Assembly (NCBI GenBank): GCA_963205245.1
Contig: CAUJIB010000004.1
Span: 1 to 42,082, forward strand
Reading direction: 5' to 3'
Length of the DNA: 42,082 bases
DNA from: Pseudomonadota bacterium
GTDB lineage: Bacteria; Pseudomonadota; Alphaproteobacteria; Rickettsiales; SXRF01
How positions within the stretch are numbered: position 1 is the stretch's first letter; the number at the start of each line of letters is the position of its first letter. Both the position numbers and the translations under genes were made by a program. Positions 26,542 to 35,503 of this stretch are shown here, piece by piece. The notes beneath the pieces were generated by a model that did not search any database, was not told the origin of the DNA, and saw only the letters and a list, made by a program, of their open reading frames with translations.

Positions 26542-28050
26542 TTACTCCCAAGAAGCTCTTGCAGCCATAATCAAATTTCCGGCATCTTCAGCACTAAGTG
26601 ACGAAAGTATATCTTGGAGCTCAGCAGTAGAAAGATCAGCAAAATCATCAAGGGTTAAAATTTTATTTTCCCCTAATTTTTCTAACCATTCCTGTTTCAA
26701 AGCCGAATTGTTATTCACAAAATCTATCAAAGATGATTCTACACCAATCTCCTTTAATTTCAATTCACGTTGTTTTTGTTGGTTTTCCAACCAGCTTTGT
26801 GCACGGTTATGAAGTTCTTCTGCAACATTTTCATCAAATCCCTCAATGCCAGCAAGATCAGCAATAGGTACAAATGCTACTTCTTCAAGAGAAGTAAATC
26901 CTTCGGTTACCAATAAATGTGCAATCACTTCTTCCACATCAAGAGCGTCAACAAACAGTTGAGATAGACTATTAAATTCTTCAGCACGACGTTCAGATTC
27001 AACGGCTTCGGTTAAAATATCAATACTCCATCCAACAAGCTGGGAAGCAAGACGAACATTTTGCCCACGACGACCAATAGCAAGCGAAAGCTGATCATCA
27101 GGCACAACTACTTCTATACGACCTTTATTTTCGTCAATAACTACCTTGCTAACTTCAGCAGAAGAAAGGGCATTAACTACAAAAGTTGCAGGATCCGGTG
27201 ACCATTCAATAATATCAATTTTTTCACCTTGCAGCTCGCCAACAACGGCCTGCACCCTTGCGCCACGTACACCTACACAGGAAAGCACCGGATTAACGCT
27301 GGCATCTTTAGAAATAACTGCGATTTTCGCCCGTGAACCAGGATCACGTGCTACAGCTTTAATAACAATGATCCCGTCATAAATTTCTGGAACTTCCTGC
27401 GCAAACAAGCTGGCAAGAAAATCTGGATGGGTACGGGAAAGAAAGATTTGCGGCCCTGTTTTTTCGCGGCGTACATCCGCTATATAAGCACGGATACGGT
27501 CACCAGTACGGAATAATTCGCGCGGGATTAAATCATCACGACGTATAATTGCTTCAGTACGTCCAAAATCCACTACTACATTGCCGTACTCAACACGTTT
27601 TACTACGCCGCTGATAATTTCGCCAATTTTATCCTTAAATTCAGAAAATTGTTTTTCACGTTCAGCATCGCGTACCTTCTGTAATACCACCTGTTTAGCG
27701 GTTTGTGCAGCAACACGACCAAAATCTATAGGCGGCAAAATATCTTTTATCTCATCGCCGATTTCTATTTCTTTATCAATTTTTTTAGCCTGTGCTAAAT
27801 TAATTTCAGTGGCTTCATTTTCCACGGTTTCCACCACAGTACGTACACGATACAGTTTTATTTCACCAGTTTTTTTATCTATTTCTGCACGGATATTATG
27901 TTCGTGCCCATATTTACGGCGGCCAGCGACCTGAACAGCTTGCTCCATAGCATCAATTACCGCATCTTTCGGCAGGCCTTTTTCGCGCGCAACAGCATCT
28001 GCAATCTGTAATAATTCGCTGCTTCCATAAATAGGCTGGGTGGCACTCAT
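26542..28050 (-). CDS. nusA: Transcription termination/antitermination factor NusA
   Basis: A 502-residue NusA. Order of parts: N-terminal RNA polymerase-binding domain (LLQIADAVAREKGLPKDAVIDAM in outline), S1 domain (GEIISGVVKRVEYGNVVVDFG), KH1 and KH2 (DPGSRAKIAVIS, DDQLSLAIGRRGQNVRLASQLVGW), and two C-terminal helix-hairpin-helix repeats ending in LIMAARASWE. NusA modulates pausing, termination and antitermination. It starts 4 bases after the rimP stop. Because NusA acts on terminators, the hairpin in the rimP leader may be a feedback site. Confidence 0.97.
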   Translation of the reverse strand: MSATQPIYGSSELLQIADAVAREKGLPKDAVIDAMEQAVQVAGRRKYGHEHNIRAEIDKKTGEIKLYRVRTVVETVENEATEINLAQAKKIDKEIEIGDEIKDILPPIDFGRVAAQTAKQVVLQKVRDAEREKQFSEFKDKIGEIISGVVKRVEYGNVVVDFGRTEAIIRRDDLIPRELFRTGDRIRAYIADVRREKTGPQIFLSRTHPDFLASLFAQEVPEIYDGIIVIKAVARDPGSRAKIAVISKDASVNPVLSCVGVRGARVQAVVGELQGEKIDIIEWSPDPATFVVNALSSAEVSKVVIDENKGRIEVVVPDDQLSLAIGRRGQNVRLASQLVGWSIDILTEAVESERRAEEFNSLSQLFVDALDVEEVIAHLLVTEGFTSLEEVAFVPIADLAGIEGFDENVAEELHNRAQSWLENQQKQRELKLKEIGVESSLIDFVNNNSALKQEWLEKLGENKILTLDDFADLSTAELQDILSSLSAEDAGNLIMAARASWE

Positions 28051-28054
28051 TTTT

Positions 28055-28576
28055 CTATCCTTTCGTCTTTTGTTTCTTCAAAAAATTTGCTATCAATTCA
28101 TCGGTTATAACCAGTTTTGACGTACGTATATGTGTAAAAGGTAATTTTACCTCCACCCCATCAACCATAAGAGAAACCTCATTTCCCTCAATTCCCTTTA
28201 ATATTCCACGGAAACGCTTGCGACCACCAACCGGTATAATAGTTTCTACTTTTATTTCATAATTATTAAAACGCTCGTAATCATCATGCTTTGTAAGCGG
28301 CCTATCTATCCCCGGTGAACAAACCTCTAGATTATAAGCACCTGAAATAGGCTCTTCCACATCCAGCAATGCTGAAACTGTATTGCTAATTTCTGTACAA
28401 TCATCAAAACTCATCATCACATCATCTTTACGTTCTGCCATTACCATCAATGTCTTGCGGCGTGCTCCATCAGCCAGTTTTACCTGCACCAGATTATATC
28501 CAAGTGCTTCAACTGAAGGCTCTATAATTTCTATAACACGCGACAAAATGTCCACAAAAACACCATAAATAAGCAT
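28055..28576 (-). CDS. rimP: Ribosome maturation factor RimP
   Basis: A RimP protein of 173 residues from ATG 28576. Its core is complete: IEPSVEALGYNLVQVKL, DDCTEISNTVSALLDVEEPI and YNLEVCSPGIDRPL. The start is uncertain: GTG 28555 has GGTG upstream and would give the family's usual N-terminus (DILSRVIEII), while TTG 28594 is the longest option. RimP acts early in 30S assembly. It heads the nusA-infB operon and lies about 70 bases downstream of a terminator-like hairpin. Confidence 0.92.
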   Translation of the reverse strand: MLIYGVFVDILSRVIEIIEPSVEALGYNLVQVKLADGARRKTLMVMAERKDDVMMSFDDCTEISNTVSALLDVEEPISGAYNLEVCSPGIDRPLTKHDDYERFNNYEIKVETIIPVGGRKRFRGILKGIEGNEVSLMVDGVEVKLPFTHIRTSKLVITDELIANFLKKQKTKG

Positions 28577-28646
28577 AACAAACAGCAAATCCAAGCGAAT
28601 CCGCTAATAAATTAAGCAATAAATACACATACTGGTTACTGGCAAC

Positions 28647-28669
28647 AAAAAAGGCGGGCAAACCCGCCC
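28647..28669 (-). terminator. Terminator-like hairpin in the rimP-nusA leader (attenuator candidate)
   Basis: On the minus strand GGCGGG and CCCGCC form a 6-base GC stem around TTTG, followed at once by TTTTTT. It begins about 15 bases after a likely promoter and ends 71 bases before the rimP ATG. No minus-strand gene lies upstream for it to end, so it would terminate the operon's own transcript unless read through. Confidence 0.75.
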
Positions 28670-28686
28670 ACCTTCTTAATAGTGGT

Positions 28687-28714
28687 AATATACATAATAA
28701 AATAGGGAATTCAA
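28687..28714 (-). promoter_or_regulatory. Probable promoter of the rimP-nusA-infB operon
   Basis: On the minus strand TTGAAT (28714-28709) and TATATT (28692-28687) are 16 bases apart. Transcription would start near 28680, so the terminator-like hairpin is formed immediately after initiation. Confidence 0.45.
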
Positions 28715-28816
28715 GCTTTTTTATTTATGGCTTATATTTCCATAAATATCTATAATACAACGGATAAATCATCTAATTTTATATAGGTTAATTTCTATCC
28801 AACCAAAAATTAAGCC

Positions 28817-28844
28817 TTGACCTATCAAGTTTTACCAATATATC
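28817..28844 (+). promoter_or_regulatory. Probable sigma-70 promoter of tRNA-Cys
   Basis: TTGACC and TATATC with a 16-base spacer, ending 40 bases before the tRNA. A second TTGACA at 28866 is too close to the tRNA to serve. Confidence 0.45.
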
Positions 28845-28883
28845 TAGGCACACTTAAAATACAAATTGACATATGCCATCCAT

Positions 28884-28958
28884 GGCCGAGTAGCAAAGTG
28901 GTAATGCACGGGACTGCAAATCCTGTATTCGGGAGTTCGATTCTCCCCTCGGCCTCCA
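28884..28958 (+). tRNA. tRNA-Cys (anticodon GCA)
   Basis: The acceptor stem GGCCGAG (28884-28890) pairs with CTCGGCC (28948-28954), then discriminator T and an encoded CCA. The anticodon stem CGGGA/TCCTG encloses CTGCAAA, giving GCA for Cys. The T-arm GGGAGTTCGATTCTCCC is canonical in length and sequence. Confidence 0.97.
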
Positions 28959-29047
28959 CATATTTTCCAACATAAAAAATTAAGTTGGTTTTTTTATAAA
29001 TTCTATTATAGTTTCCAATAAAATTTTTTAGGTTATACATATTTTGG

Positions 29048-30394
29048 ATGAGGCAATTAGTGAAAAAAAATCTGAAGGTTTCTGCTGTATTAGCCCTAGC
29101 AATCCTGAATTTGCCTATAGCTGATTTTTCTGTAGACAAAGCTCTTGCTGCTGATAATTTTTTTTTAGAGATAGGAAAACCAAGCAGCGCAGGAAATCTC
29201 CAAGAGTATTGGCAGGAATTATCAGAAAAATATAAAAAAACCCTCGGAAGATTAAAACTATACCCAAAATCAGTTGTAAATCAGGAAGGGGAAACTAACA
29301 GCATAATTCAGGCCGGCCCTCTAACTGATAAGAATAAAGCACAAAAAATTTGTAACATGCTATTTACAAAAGATATACCCTGCTTTGTAATTGAAGGAAT
29401 TGAAGAAAAGCCCCCAACTATGTCTATAGATATAGCTCATGCAACAAGGGGAACAGGCTCCTCCCCTTCACTTCCATGGCTGGATATTGGGGCAGCACCT
29501 CAGATTTCTGCTTATGAAGAAACTGAAGAATCATCAATCCGCAAACCTAATGGAGAGGCAGAAGTAGATGTAGCTGAAGCTATTGCTGTCCCACTTAGCG
29601 ATGCCAAACAAAGTCCCGTTGCTTCTAATCTAGAAGTAAGAAAACCAATAAATACCGCCCGCGAATTTCCATCAGTAAAATTTTCATCCAGCACCTCTGG
29701 AAAGCTCAATATAGGATATTTTGTAAGTGAGAATGAGGCCAGCAGCTTCTGGAATTATGTTAATGAAGAGCATAAAGAATTGGCAGATAACTTACATGCG
29801 CGCATTCAAAAATCCTTATCCTTTGGTAAGAATGGTGGTGTTCAATTAATGATTGGTCAATTTCCAAGTAGTGAGGCCGCTGCCAATTTTTGCAACCAAA
29901 CTATCTTAGGATTTTCGGCTAATCTGAAATGCCGTTATGACGGAGGCGACAATATATTTAGTAACACCTCCAGCAACGATAAGGGTGATACCAGCACAGC
30001 CAGAGCAGATACCTATGAAAGAAGGCGTTTACTCGCATCAGGCAGAAGGCTTCCTGCAAGGCAGATGGAACTATTACAAGCACAGGAAACTCAGGATACT
30101 ATTTCTGCGCCAGAATCTGTACAAATAAATGATGTTGAGCAAATTGACAAAAAATTCTGGGTGCAGGTGGCAATTGCTGACAGCAAAGATGAAGCTCAAT
30201 ACAGACTAAAAGAAATAAAAAAAGCCAACTCTAAAACCATCGGGAATTTAACAAGCAATATTGCCTATTCCCCGTCATCTGTACATGGTAAATACGCTGC
30301 ACAGATAGGAACCATATCAAGCGAAAGCGAAGCACAGAAGATCTGCGATAAATTGCAACAGCGCGGTGTAGATTGCCTAGTGGTTTCTAAATAA
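29048..30394 (+). CDS. Exported protein with three SPOR-like domains
   Basis: A 448-residue protein with an N-terminal signal (VSAVLALAILNLPIADFS, cut near ALA 34). Three SPOR-like units can be traced, about residues 38-118, 220-305 and 372-448, each pairing a strand such as FWVQVA or KLNIGYF with a second half such as YAAQIGTISSESEAQKICDKL. Each second half holds two cysteines in like places (KICN...IPC, FCNQ...LKC, KICD...VDC), which could form a disulfide in the periplasm. Low-complexity linkers separate the units. SPOR domains bind denuded glycan strands at the division site, so a septal or cell-wall role is likely. Three in one protein is uncommon. It follows tRNA-Cys. Confidence 0.78.
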   Translation: MRQLVKKNLKVSAVLALAILNLPIADFSVDKALAADNFFLEIGKPSSAGNLQEYWQELSEKYKKTLGRLKLYPKSVVNQEGETNSIIQAGPLTDKNKAQKICNMLFTKDIPCFVIEGIEEKPPTMSIDIAHATRGTGSSPSLPWLDIGAAPQISAYEETEESSIRKPNGEAEVDVAEAIAVPLSDAKQSPVASNLEVRKPINTAREFPSVKFSSSTSGKLNIGYFVSENEASSFWNYVNEEHKELADNLHARIQKSLSFGKNGGVQLMIGQFPSSEAAANFCNQTILGFSANLKCRYDGGDNIFSNTSSNDKGDTSTARADTYERRRLLASGRRLPARQMELLQAQETQDTISAPESVQINDVEQIDKKFWVQVAIADSKDEAQYRLKEIKKANSKTIGNLTSNIAYSPSSVHGKYAAQIGTISSESEAQKICDKLQQRGVDCLVVSK

Positions 30395-30404
30395 TATAAA
30401 TACA

Positions 30405-30530
30405 CTTGTCATTGAGAACCTACCTGACCGCCGTAGCTTTAGCGAAGGCGGAAGATAGAGCAACCTAATAATCTCAACATATTAAATAACTGGATTGCTT
30501 CCCCAACAACAAAAGCAGGGCCGTAATGGC
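30405..30530. repeat. Degenerate palindromic intergenic repeat
   Basis: The space between the convergent SPOR and rimO genes carries TGTCATTGAGAAC, a hairpin CCGCC (30428-30432) and GGCGG (30447-30451) with an inner GCT/AGC pair, and CTGGATTGCTTCC. These words resemble the widespread intergenic repeat built on TCATTGCGAG and GGATTGCTTC, here decayed. It may also end transcription of either gene. Confidence 0.45.
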
Positions 30531-30551
30531 AAAATTTATGGTGCAGAGTAA

Positions 30552-31901
30552 CTAAACCACGCTTCCGAATAAATCATATTCGTCGGATTGCTCAATTTGA
30601 ACATCTAAAAATGAGCCAACCAGCAGACGTTTTTTGCTTGAGATATGCACAACACCGTCAATCTCTGGAGCATCGGCCGCGCTACGCCCAATAATGCCTT
30701 CCGGACTAACTTCATCAATCAAGACTTTTAAAGTTTGCCCAACTTTTTTCTTCAGGCGTTTTGCGCTTATTTCTTGCTGAACCTGCATGAAGCGGTTCCA
30801 TCTATCTTCTACTACATCCTGCGGAACATGGTTCGGCAAAGAGTTAGAATCAGCCTCTGATACATTTTCGTAGCGGAAACAGCCAACACGGTCTAGCTGG
30901 GCTTCCTTGAGCCAATCCAGCATGAACTGGAAATCTTCTTCACTTTCATCTGGGAAGCCGACAATAAAAGTTGAACGTAAAGTTATATCAGGGCAAATTT
31001 TGCGCCAAGAAGCAATACGCTCCAGAACCTTTTCCTGATTAGCCGGACGGCGCATATTTTTAAGCACCTTAGGAGAAGCATGCTGGAACGGAATATCCAG
31101 ATAGGGCAGGATTTTACCATCAGCCATTAATTCCACCACCTCATCCACATGCGGATAAGGATAAACATAATGCAGGCGTACCCATGCGCCAAGCTCGCCC
31201 ATTGCTTCACATAAATCATAAAATTTAGCGCGGACTTCCCTACCCCGCCAATCGCTTTTAGCATATTTGGTATCAATGCCATAAGCACTGGTATCTTGCG
31301 AAACCACCAATAATTCTTTTACACCTGAGGCAACCAAACGCTCTGCCTCACCTAAAACATCGGAAGCAGGACGGCTTACCAAATCACCACGCAATTTAGG
31401 TATAATGCAGAACGAACAACGGTTATTGCAGCCTTCAGAAATTTTTAGGTAAGCATAATGGCGGGGTGTAAGTTTTACACCTTGTGGCGGCACAAGGTCA
31501 AGATACGGATCATGCAGTGGCGGCACGACCTTATGAACTGCATTTACTACCGATTCATATGCCTGCGGCCCTGTGATAGCAAGTACATCCGGATATTTAC
31601 TGCGAATAAGTTCAGGAGTCGCCCCCATACAGCCGGTAACAATAACTTTGCCATTTTCAGCCAAGGCTTCACCAATTACTGATAGCGATTCTTCCCTTGC
31701 ACTATCAAGGAAACCACAAGTATTGACAACAACTACATCCGCTTCCCCGTAGCCACCAGAAAATTCATAACCTTCGGCGCGAAGCTGGGTAAGAATCCGC
31801 TCAGAATCCACCAATGCCTTGGCACAGCCAAGACTTACAAAACCAACCCGAGGAGCGGGCGGGCTTATTAATTTTTTAGATATAGTGCCGGTTTTTTTCA
31901 T
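30552..31901 (-). CDS. rimO: Ribosomal protein S12 methylthiotransferase RimO
   Basis: A 449-residue radical SAM enzyme from ATG 31901; a TTG at 31916 would add five residues. The N-terminal UPF0004 domain has [17 protein letters not shown] and [11 protein letters not shown], with cysteines for the second cluster. The radical SAM cluster motif is [10 protein letters not shown]-terminal TRAM domain follows. RimO, not MiaB, is indicated by the [10 protein letters not shown] start and [19 protein letters not shown]. It adds a methylthio group to Asp88 (E. coli numbering) of ribosomal protein S12. It is convergent with the SPOR gene. Confidence 0.95.
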   Translation of the reverse strand: MKKTGTISKKLISPPAPRVGFVSLGCAKALVDSERILTQLRAEGYEFSGGYGEADVVVVNTCGFLDSAREESLSVIGEALAENGKVIVTGCMGATPELIRSKYPDVLAITGPQAYESVVNAVHKVVPPLHDPYLDLVPPQGVKLTPRHYAYLKISEGCNNRCSFCIIPKLRGDLVSRPASDVLGEAERLVASGVKELLVVSQDTSAYGIDTKYAKSDWRGREVRAKFYDLCEAMGELGAWVRLHYVYPYPHVDEVVELMADGKILPYLDIPFQHASPKVLKNMRRPANQEKVLERIASWRKICPDITLRSTFIVGFPDESEEDFQFMLDWLKEAQLDRVGCFRYENVSEADSNSLPNHVPQDVVEDRWNRFMQVQQEISAKRLKKKVGQTLKVLIDEVSPEGIIGRSAADAPEIDGVVHISSKKRLLVGSFLDVQIEQSDEYDLFGSVV

Positions 31902-31969
31902 AGCAGGCTTATACAAACAAGCAAAATACTAAGCAAGTCAAAACTACCGCATATATTAGATATATCAAT

Positions 31970-32000
31970 AAAAAAGCTCGGTTTGCATCACAAACCGAGC
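31970..32000 (-). terminator. Rho-independent terminator after the CBS gene
   Basis: On the minus strand a 10-base perfect stem (GCTCGGTTTG and CAAACCGAGC) with loop TGATG is followed by six T. It closes the transcript of the CBS-domain gene and its partner. Confidence 0.9.
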
Positions 32001-32050
32001 CAAGGGGGATTAAATAAATATGAAATAAAACTAAATACTAGAAATTTTAA

Positions 32051-32527
32051 TCAATCACAATTACTGCCTGCCATAATCTTTTTTCCGGCAGCTTCACTAT
32101 GTGTGCCGCAGCCAAGCAATTCATGCAGAATTTTATTACTTTGCAATACTTCACCTTCATTACGCAGCAAACATGCAGAAGAAACAATACCGGTGATTTT
32201 CTTGCCTTTACTTACGATCAAACGTGATACTCTATTCTTACGCATCTGCTCGGCGGCCTGCTCTATATCGTCACTCTCATCACAGCCATAAACCTTTTTA
32301 GTCATTATATCCTGAACTATTGTTGTTTCAGGGTTTTTCCCTTCAGATATTGCCCTAATCACAATATCACGATCGGTTATCATCCCTATCACTTTTTCTG
32401 AATCACCAACTGGAAGTACTCCACACTCTGCTACTTTCATTAATTTTGCAGCATCCCAAACCGTTTGGGTTGGTCTTACAAAAAATGGCTCTGCCGTCAT
32501 TATATCTTTTACCTTGATTGCTTTCAT
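32051..32527 (-). CDS. CBS-domain pair protein
   Basis: A 158-residue protein made of two CBS domains: VKDIMTAEPFFVRPTQTVWDAAKLMKVAECGVLPVGD...ITDRDIVIRAI and VQDIMTKKVYGCDESDDIEQAAEQMRKNRVSRLIVSKGKKITGIVS. TDRDIV is the nucleotide-binding motif. A short Cys-containing tail follows. Stand-alone CBS pairs sense adenine nucleotides or SAM and often respond to stress. GGAGAA lies before the ATG. It is downstream of the acidic hypothetical gene by 25 bases, so one operon ending at the terminator. Confidence 0.88.
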   Translation of the reverse strand: MKAIKVKDIMTAEPFFVRPTQTVWDAAKLMKVAECGVLPVGDSEKVIGMITDRDIVIRAISEGKNPETTIVQDIMTKKVYGCDESDDIEQAAEQMRKNRVSRLIVSKGKKITGIVSSACLLRNEGEVLQSNKILHELLGCGTHSEAAGKKIMAGSNCD

Positions 32528-32552
32528 AAAAACTTCTCCTATTGGTAAATAG

Positions 32553-32855
32553 TTAGTAAGCTATTTCTTCGGAAAATTGATGATCATTACAAAACGATAT
32601 GACCTCGCCATCATAATCATCATTTGCAGATAAAAAATCCTCAACATTGATAAAATCTTCTATATCATGATCTATAGCAAACTTAATACTTGTTCCCCCA
32701 ACCAAACTGACGGATGAATAATTGTCAGGAACATGATTTTTTGTAGGTACTTTAGAACATTTTACCAATCGTAAATGCTTCTGTTTTTCAAGGTTGTTTT
32801 TTATATTTAGAGTAGATGCACCATCACCGTTTAAGTTACTTTTACAGTTTTTCAT
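32553..32855 (-). CDS. Small acidic hypothetical protein
   Basis: I do not recognise this 100-residue protein. ATG 32855 is chosen because AAGGAGGTG, a full match to the anti-Shine-Dalgarno, lies 5 bases before it; the frame is open 23 codons further but without a better site. The N-terminal half is basic and polar, the C-terminal half strongly acidic (HDIEDFINVEDFLSANDDYDGE). Three cysteines are spread along it (C4, C33 or so, C90 or so). It is expressed with the CBS protein. It could be a small regulator or partner; no function can be stated. Confidence 0.6.
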   Translation of the reverse strand: MKNCKSNLNGDGASTLNIKNNLEKQKHLRLVKCSKVPTKNHVPDNYSSVSLVGGTSIKFAIDHDIEDFINVEDFLSANDDYDGEVISFCNDHQFSEEIAY

Positions 32856-33023
32856 AAACACCTCCTTGTTTGGTTGGAGGGTCAACATAAATAAATTTGT
32901 ATAAAAAACATTGATTACAATCAAAATGGGTAATCAAAATAAAATTATCTATTTTATTATGGTTTGTGAAAACCAAATTCTATGCTAACAACCAGAATCC
33001 AACTTTAATAAATAAAAATTATC

Positions 33024-34355
33024 ATGACCCCCGGCGCAAGAACCCAAGCTTCTATAGAATTATTGGAACAAATATTTACAGCATGGCAATCAGAAAAAAG
33101 ATTTCCCGCAGATAAATTGCTAGAACAATATTTCAAAGCCAATCGTTATATAGGCTCAAAAGACCGTGGGGCGGTAGCCGAGCTGTTTTATTGGATACTG
33201 CGGCATAAAGCTCTGGTAGAGTGGTGGCTGGAAAAATATTCGCAGGAGTTAAGCGCGCGCATGTTTGTGCTAGCTTCTTTAATACTGCGCCATGATTATA
33301 ACCCGCAAACTATAACAAGCATAACTAAAGATAGCCAATACTCTCCTGACGCCCTGAATGAAACCGAGCAAAAATTTACCCATAGTCTAGTAAGGATGGA
33401 TTTAACCCATCCTGATATGCCAGCCCATGTTCGTCTTAACTATCCGCAATGGCTGGATGCGCATTTACAGGAAAGTTTTGGTGATAATCTTGATGCAGCT
33501 ATGCTTTCAATGAGTGAACAAGCTCCAACTGACCTGCGCGTAAATACTTTGAAAACCAACCGCGAAAAACTCCTTGGGCAATTACAGAAAGAAGGTTTTG
33601 ACTGTTCCACCACCCCGCTTTCACCAATTGGTATTCGCCTTACCCGTCGTGCGCCTATTTTTACTTCCAAATATTTTAAGGAAGGGCATTTTGAAGTTCA
33701 GGATGAAGGTTCACAAGCAATCGCTTTACTGGTAGATGCAAAACCAAGTCATCGCGTAATTGATTTTTGTGCTGGTGCTGGCGGTAAAACCCTTGGCATT
33801 GCTGCCTCTATGGAAAATAAAGGACGGATTCTAGCATGGGACACCTCTAAAAAACGTCTTGACCAAATAAATTTACGGCTAAGACGTGCGGGTGTGCATA
33901 ATGTCCAAACCCATGTCCTAGAATCTGAGCATGATGCTTTTATCAAGCGGCACAAAGCAACAGCTGACCGAGTACTGATTGATGTACCTTGCAGCGGTAG
34001 TGGCACATGGCGGCGTAACCCAGATCTAAAATGGAGATTCACTCAAAAAGATTTAGATGAAGTCCGAGCCATACAACAAGAAATTTTATTGAGTGCAGCA
34101 CGTCTGGTAAAAATTAGCGGCAGACTTATTTATGCTACCTGCTCTATCTTCAAAGATGAGAATGAGAAGCAAATAGAAACTTTCCTAAACACAAATAACA
34201 ATTTCAAGGTTGTATGTGCAAAAAAAATATGGGATAAAGAATCCCCTGCAGATTATGGTGATGATAAAGAGAGTTATACACCATATTTCTGCGTAAACCC
34301 GCATAAAGACGGGGTTGATGGTTTTTTTGCGGCAATCCTTGAACGCTTGCCCTAG
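33024..34355 (+). CDS. rsmB: 16S rRNA (cytosine-967-C5) methyltransferase-like protein
   Basis: A 443-residue RsmB/NOL1/NOP2/Sun methyltransferase. An N-terminal NusB-like region (ASIELLEQIFTAW, SKDRGAVAELFYWILRH) precedes the catalytic domain with SAM motif VIDFCAGAGGKTLGIAASM, the proline-cysteine motif DVPCSGSGTWRRNPDLKW (Cys323) and the nucleophile motif ATCS (Cys373). It methylates C967 of 16S rRNA in E. coli; the exact target base here is by family. No ribosome-binding site is clear before ATG 33024. Confidence 0.9.
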   Translation: MTPGARTQASIELLEQIFTAWQSEKRFPADKLLEQYFKANRYIGSKDRGAVAELFYWILRHKALVEWWLEKYSQELSARMFVLASLILRHDYNPQTITSITKDSQYSPDALNETEQKFTHSLVRMDLTHPDMPAHVRLNYPQWLDAHLQESFGDNLDAAMLSMSEQAPTDLRVNTLKTNREKLLGQLQKEGFDCSTTPLSPIGIRLTRRAPIFTSKYFKEGHFEVQDEGSQAIALLVDAKPSHRVIDFCAGAGGKTLGIAASMENKGRILAWDTSKKRLDQINLRLRRAGVHNVQTHVLESEHDAFIKRHKATADRVLIDVPCSGSGTWRRNPDLKWRFTQKDLDEVRAIQQEILLSAARLVKISGRLIYATCSIFKDENEKQIETFLNTNNNFKVVCAKKIWDKESPADYGDDKESYTPYFCVNPHKDGVDGFFAAILERLP

Positions 34356-34399
34356 TGAGACCCAAAATACAAAGGTGATAATTTTATGCGGGAGTAAGC

Positions 34400-35503
34400 A
34401 TGGTTTTTTATATTCTTCAATTTTACAAATTTCTTAAACAATGCTTTAAGCATGTAATACATACGAGAAGACTTATAATTTCATCAGAAAAAAGAATAAT
34501 TCAATTTACAATCAGCGTTCCCTTACAATTAACTGTTTTATCACTTATTGCTTTTAGTGTCCTATGGTCATCATATACTACCGGTCATTTAATTGCCGCC
34601 AACTCAAAACTGGAAGCACAGAGCAATACCATACGCTCGGTAATAACCAAACAATTTAGCGGTATATTTAATTTTTTTATACCAACACAGTTATTCCCAG
34701 ATAAATCTACTATTAGCCTTGTAAATATTGATGCCATGAACCAGTTAAACAAAAACTATATAAAAATGGCAGAATTAGAAAAACAGGTCAATGAACTAAA
34801 AATTGCCAATGATTCTATAGTAGAACGCGTACGTATTAAGACAGGCGGACAATTAGACAGTTTGGAATCTATAGTTAACCAAACTGGGCTTGATCCGGAA
34901 TCTATGAAGAAAAAAGCTGACAAATCGCAAAAATTCAGCAAACAAACTGCTGCAAATAATGAGGCTGAAGGTGGGCCTTATATACCAACAGAAATGCCTA
35001 AAATTTCTGATGAAGCCGAAGCTATGTTACACTCACTTGATGAGCTACAAACCTTGCGTAAGGTTGTTGCCAATTTACCTCTGGGCATTCCAATTAAAAA
35101 TGCTGAGGAACGCAGCCGTTTTGGACATCGTATAGATCCTTTCAATGGTGATATAGCCTTTCATTCCGGATTGGATCTTGCTGCTCCATCAGGAACAGAA
35201 GTACACAGCACCGCCGATGGGAAAGTAATAACCGCAGGGCGTGAAGGTTCTTATGGAAATATGATAGATATTGACCATGGTTTTGGAATTATCACCCGCT
35301 ACGGTCATTTAAGCGAAATTAAAGTGCAAGTTGGCGACAGAATAAAAAAAGGTTCGGTAATAGGTGTGCAAGGTAGCACTGGACGCAGTACTGGAGATCA
35401 TTTACACTACGAAGTACGCTTCAATGGTGAAGCAATAAACCCTCAAAATTTTTTACAAACAGGTAGATTGCTGGAGCTGGGAAATGGTATTTCGCAAAAC
35501 TAA
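34400..35503 (+). CDS. M23-family cell-wall endopeptidase (LytM/DipM type)
   Basis: A 367-residue protein with one N-terminal membrane segment (FTISVPLQLTVLSLIAFSVLW), a coiled coil (residues about 110-165) and a C-terminal peptidase M23 domain. The zinc ligands are present: His255 and Asp259 in AFHSGLDLA, and His336 in the HLHYE motif. It should cut peptide cross-links of peptidoglycan in the periplasm. GGGAG precedes the ATG. The stop lies 20 bases inside the following bactofilin gene, a coupling seen in many bacteria where an M23 hydrolase and a bactofilin shape the cell together. Confidence 0.93.
   Translation: MVFYILQFYKFLKQCFKHVIHTRRLIISSEKRIIQFTISVPLQLTVLSLIAFSVLWSSYTTGHLIAANSKLEAQSNTIRSVITKQFSGIFNFFIPTQLFPDKSTISLVNIDAMNQLNKNYIKMAELEKQVNELKIANDSIVERVRIKTGGQLDSLESIVNQTGLDPESMKKKADKSQKFSKQTAANNEAEGGPYIPTEMPKISDEAEAMLHSLDELQTLRKVVANLPLGIPIKNAEERSRFGHRIDPFNGDIAFHSGLDLAAPSGTEVHSTADGKVITAGREGSYGNMIDIDHGFGIITRYGHLSEIKVQVGDRIKKGSVIGVQGSTGRSTGDHLHYEVRFNGEAINPQNFLQTGRLLELGNGISQN

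Noticed and set aside
28825-29139. Minus-strand open frame of 104 codons
   Set aside because: It runs through tRNA-Cys and the start of the SPOR gene; the translation of the tRNA part has no protein meaning.
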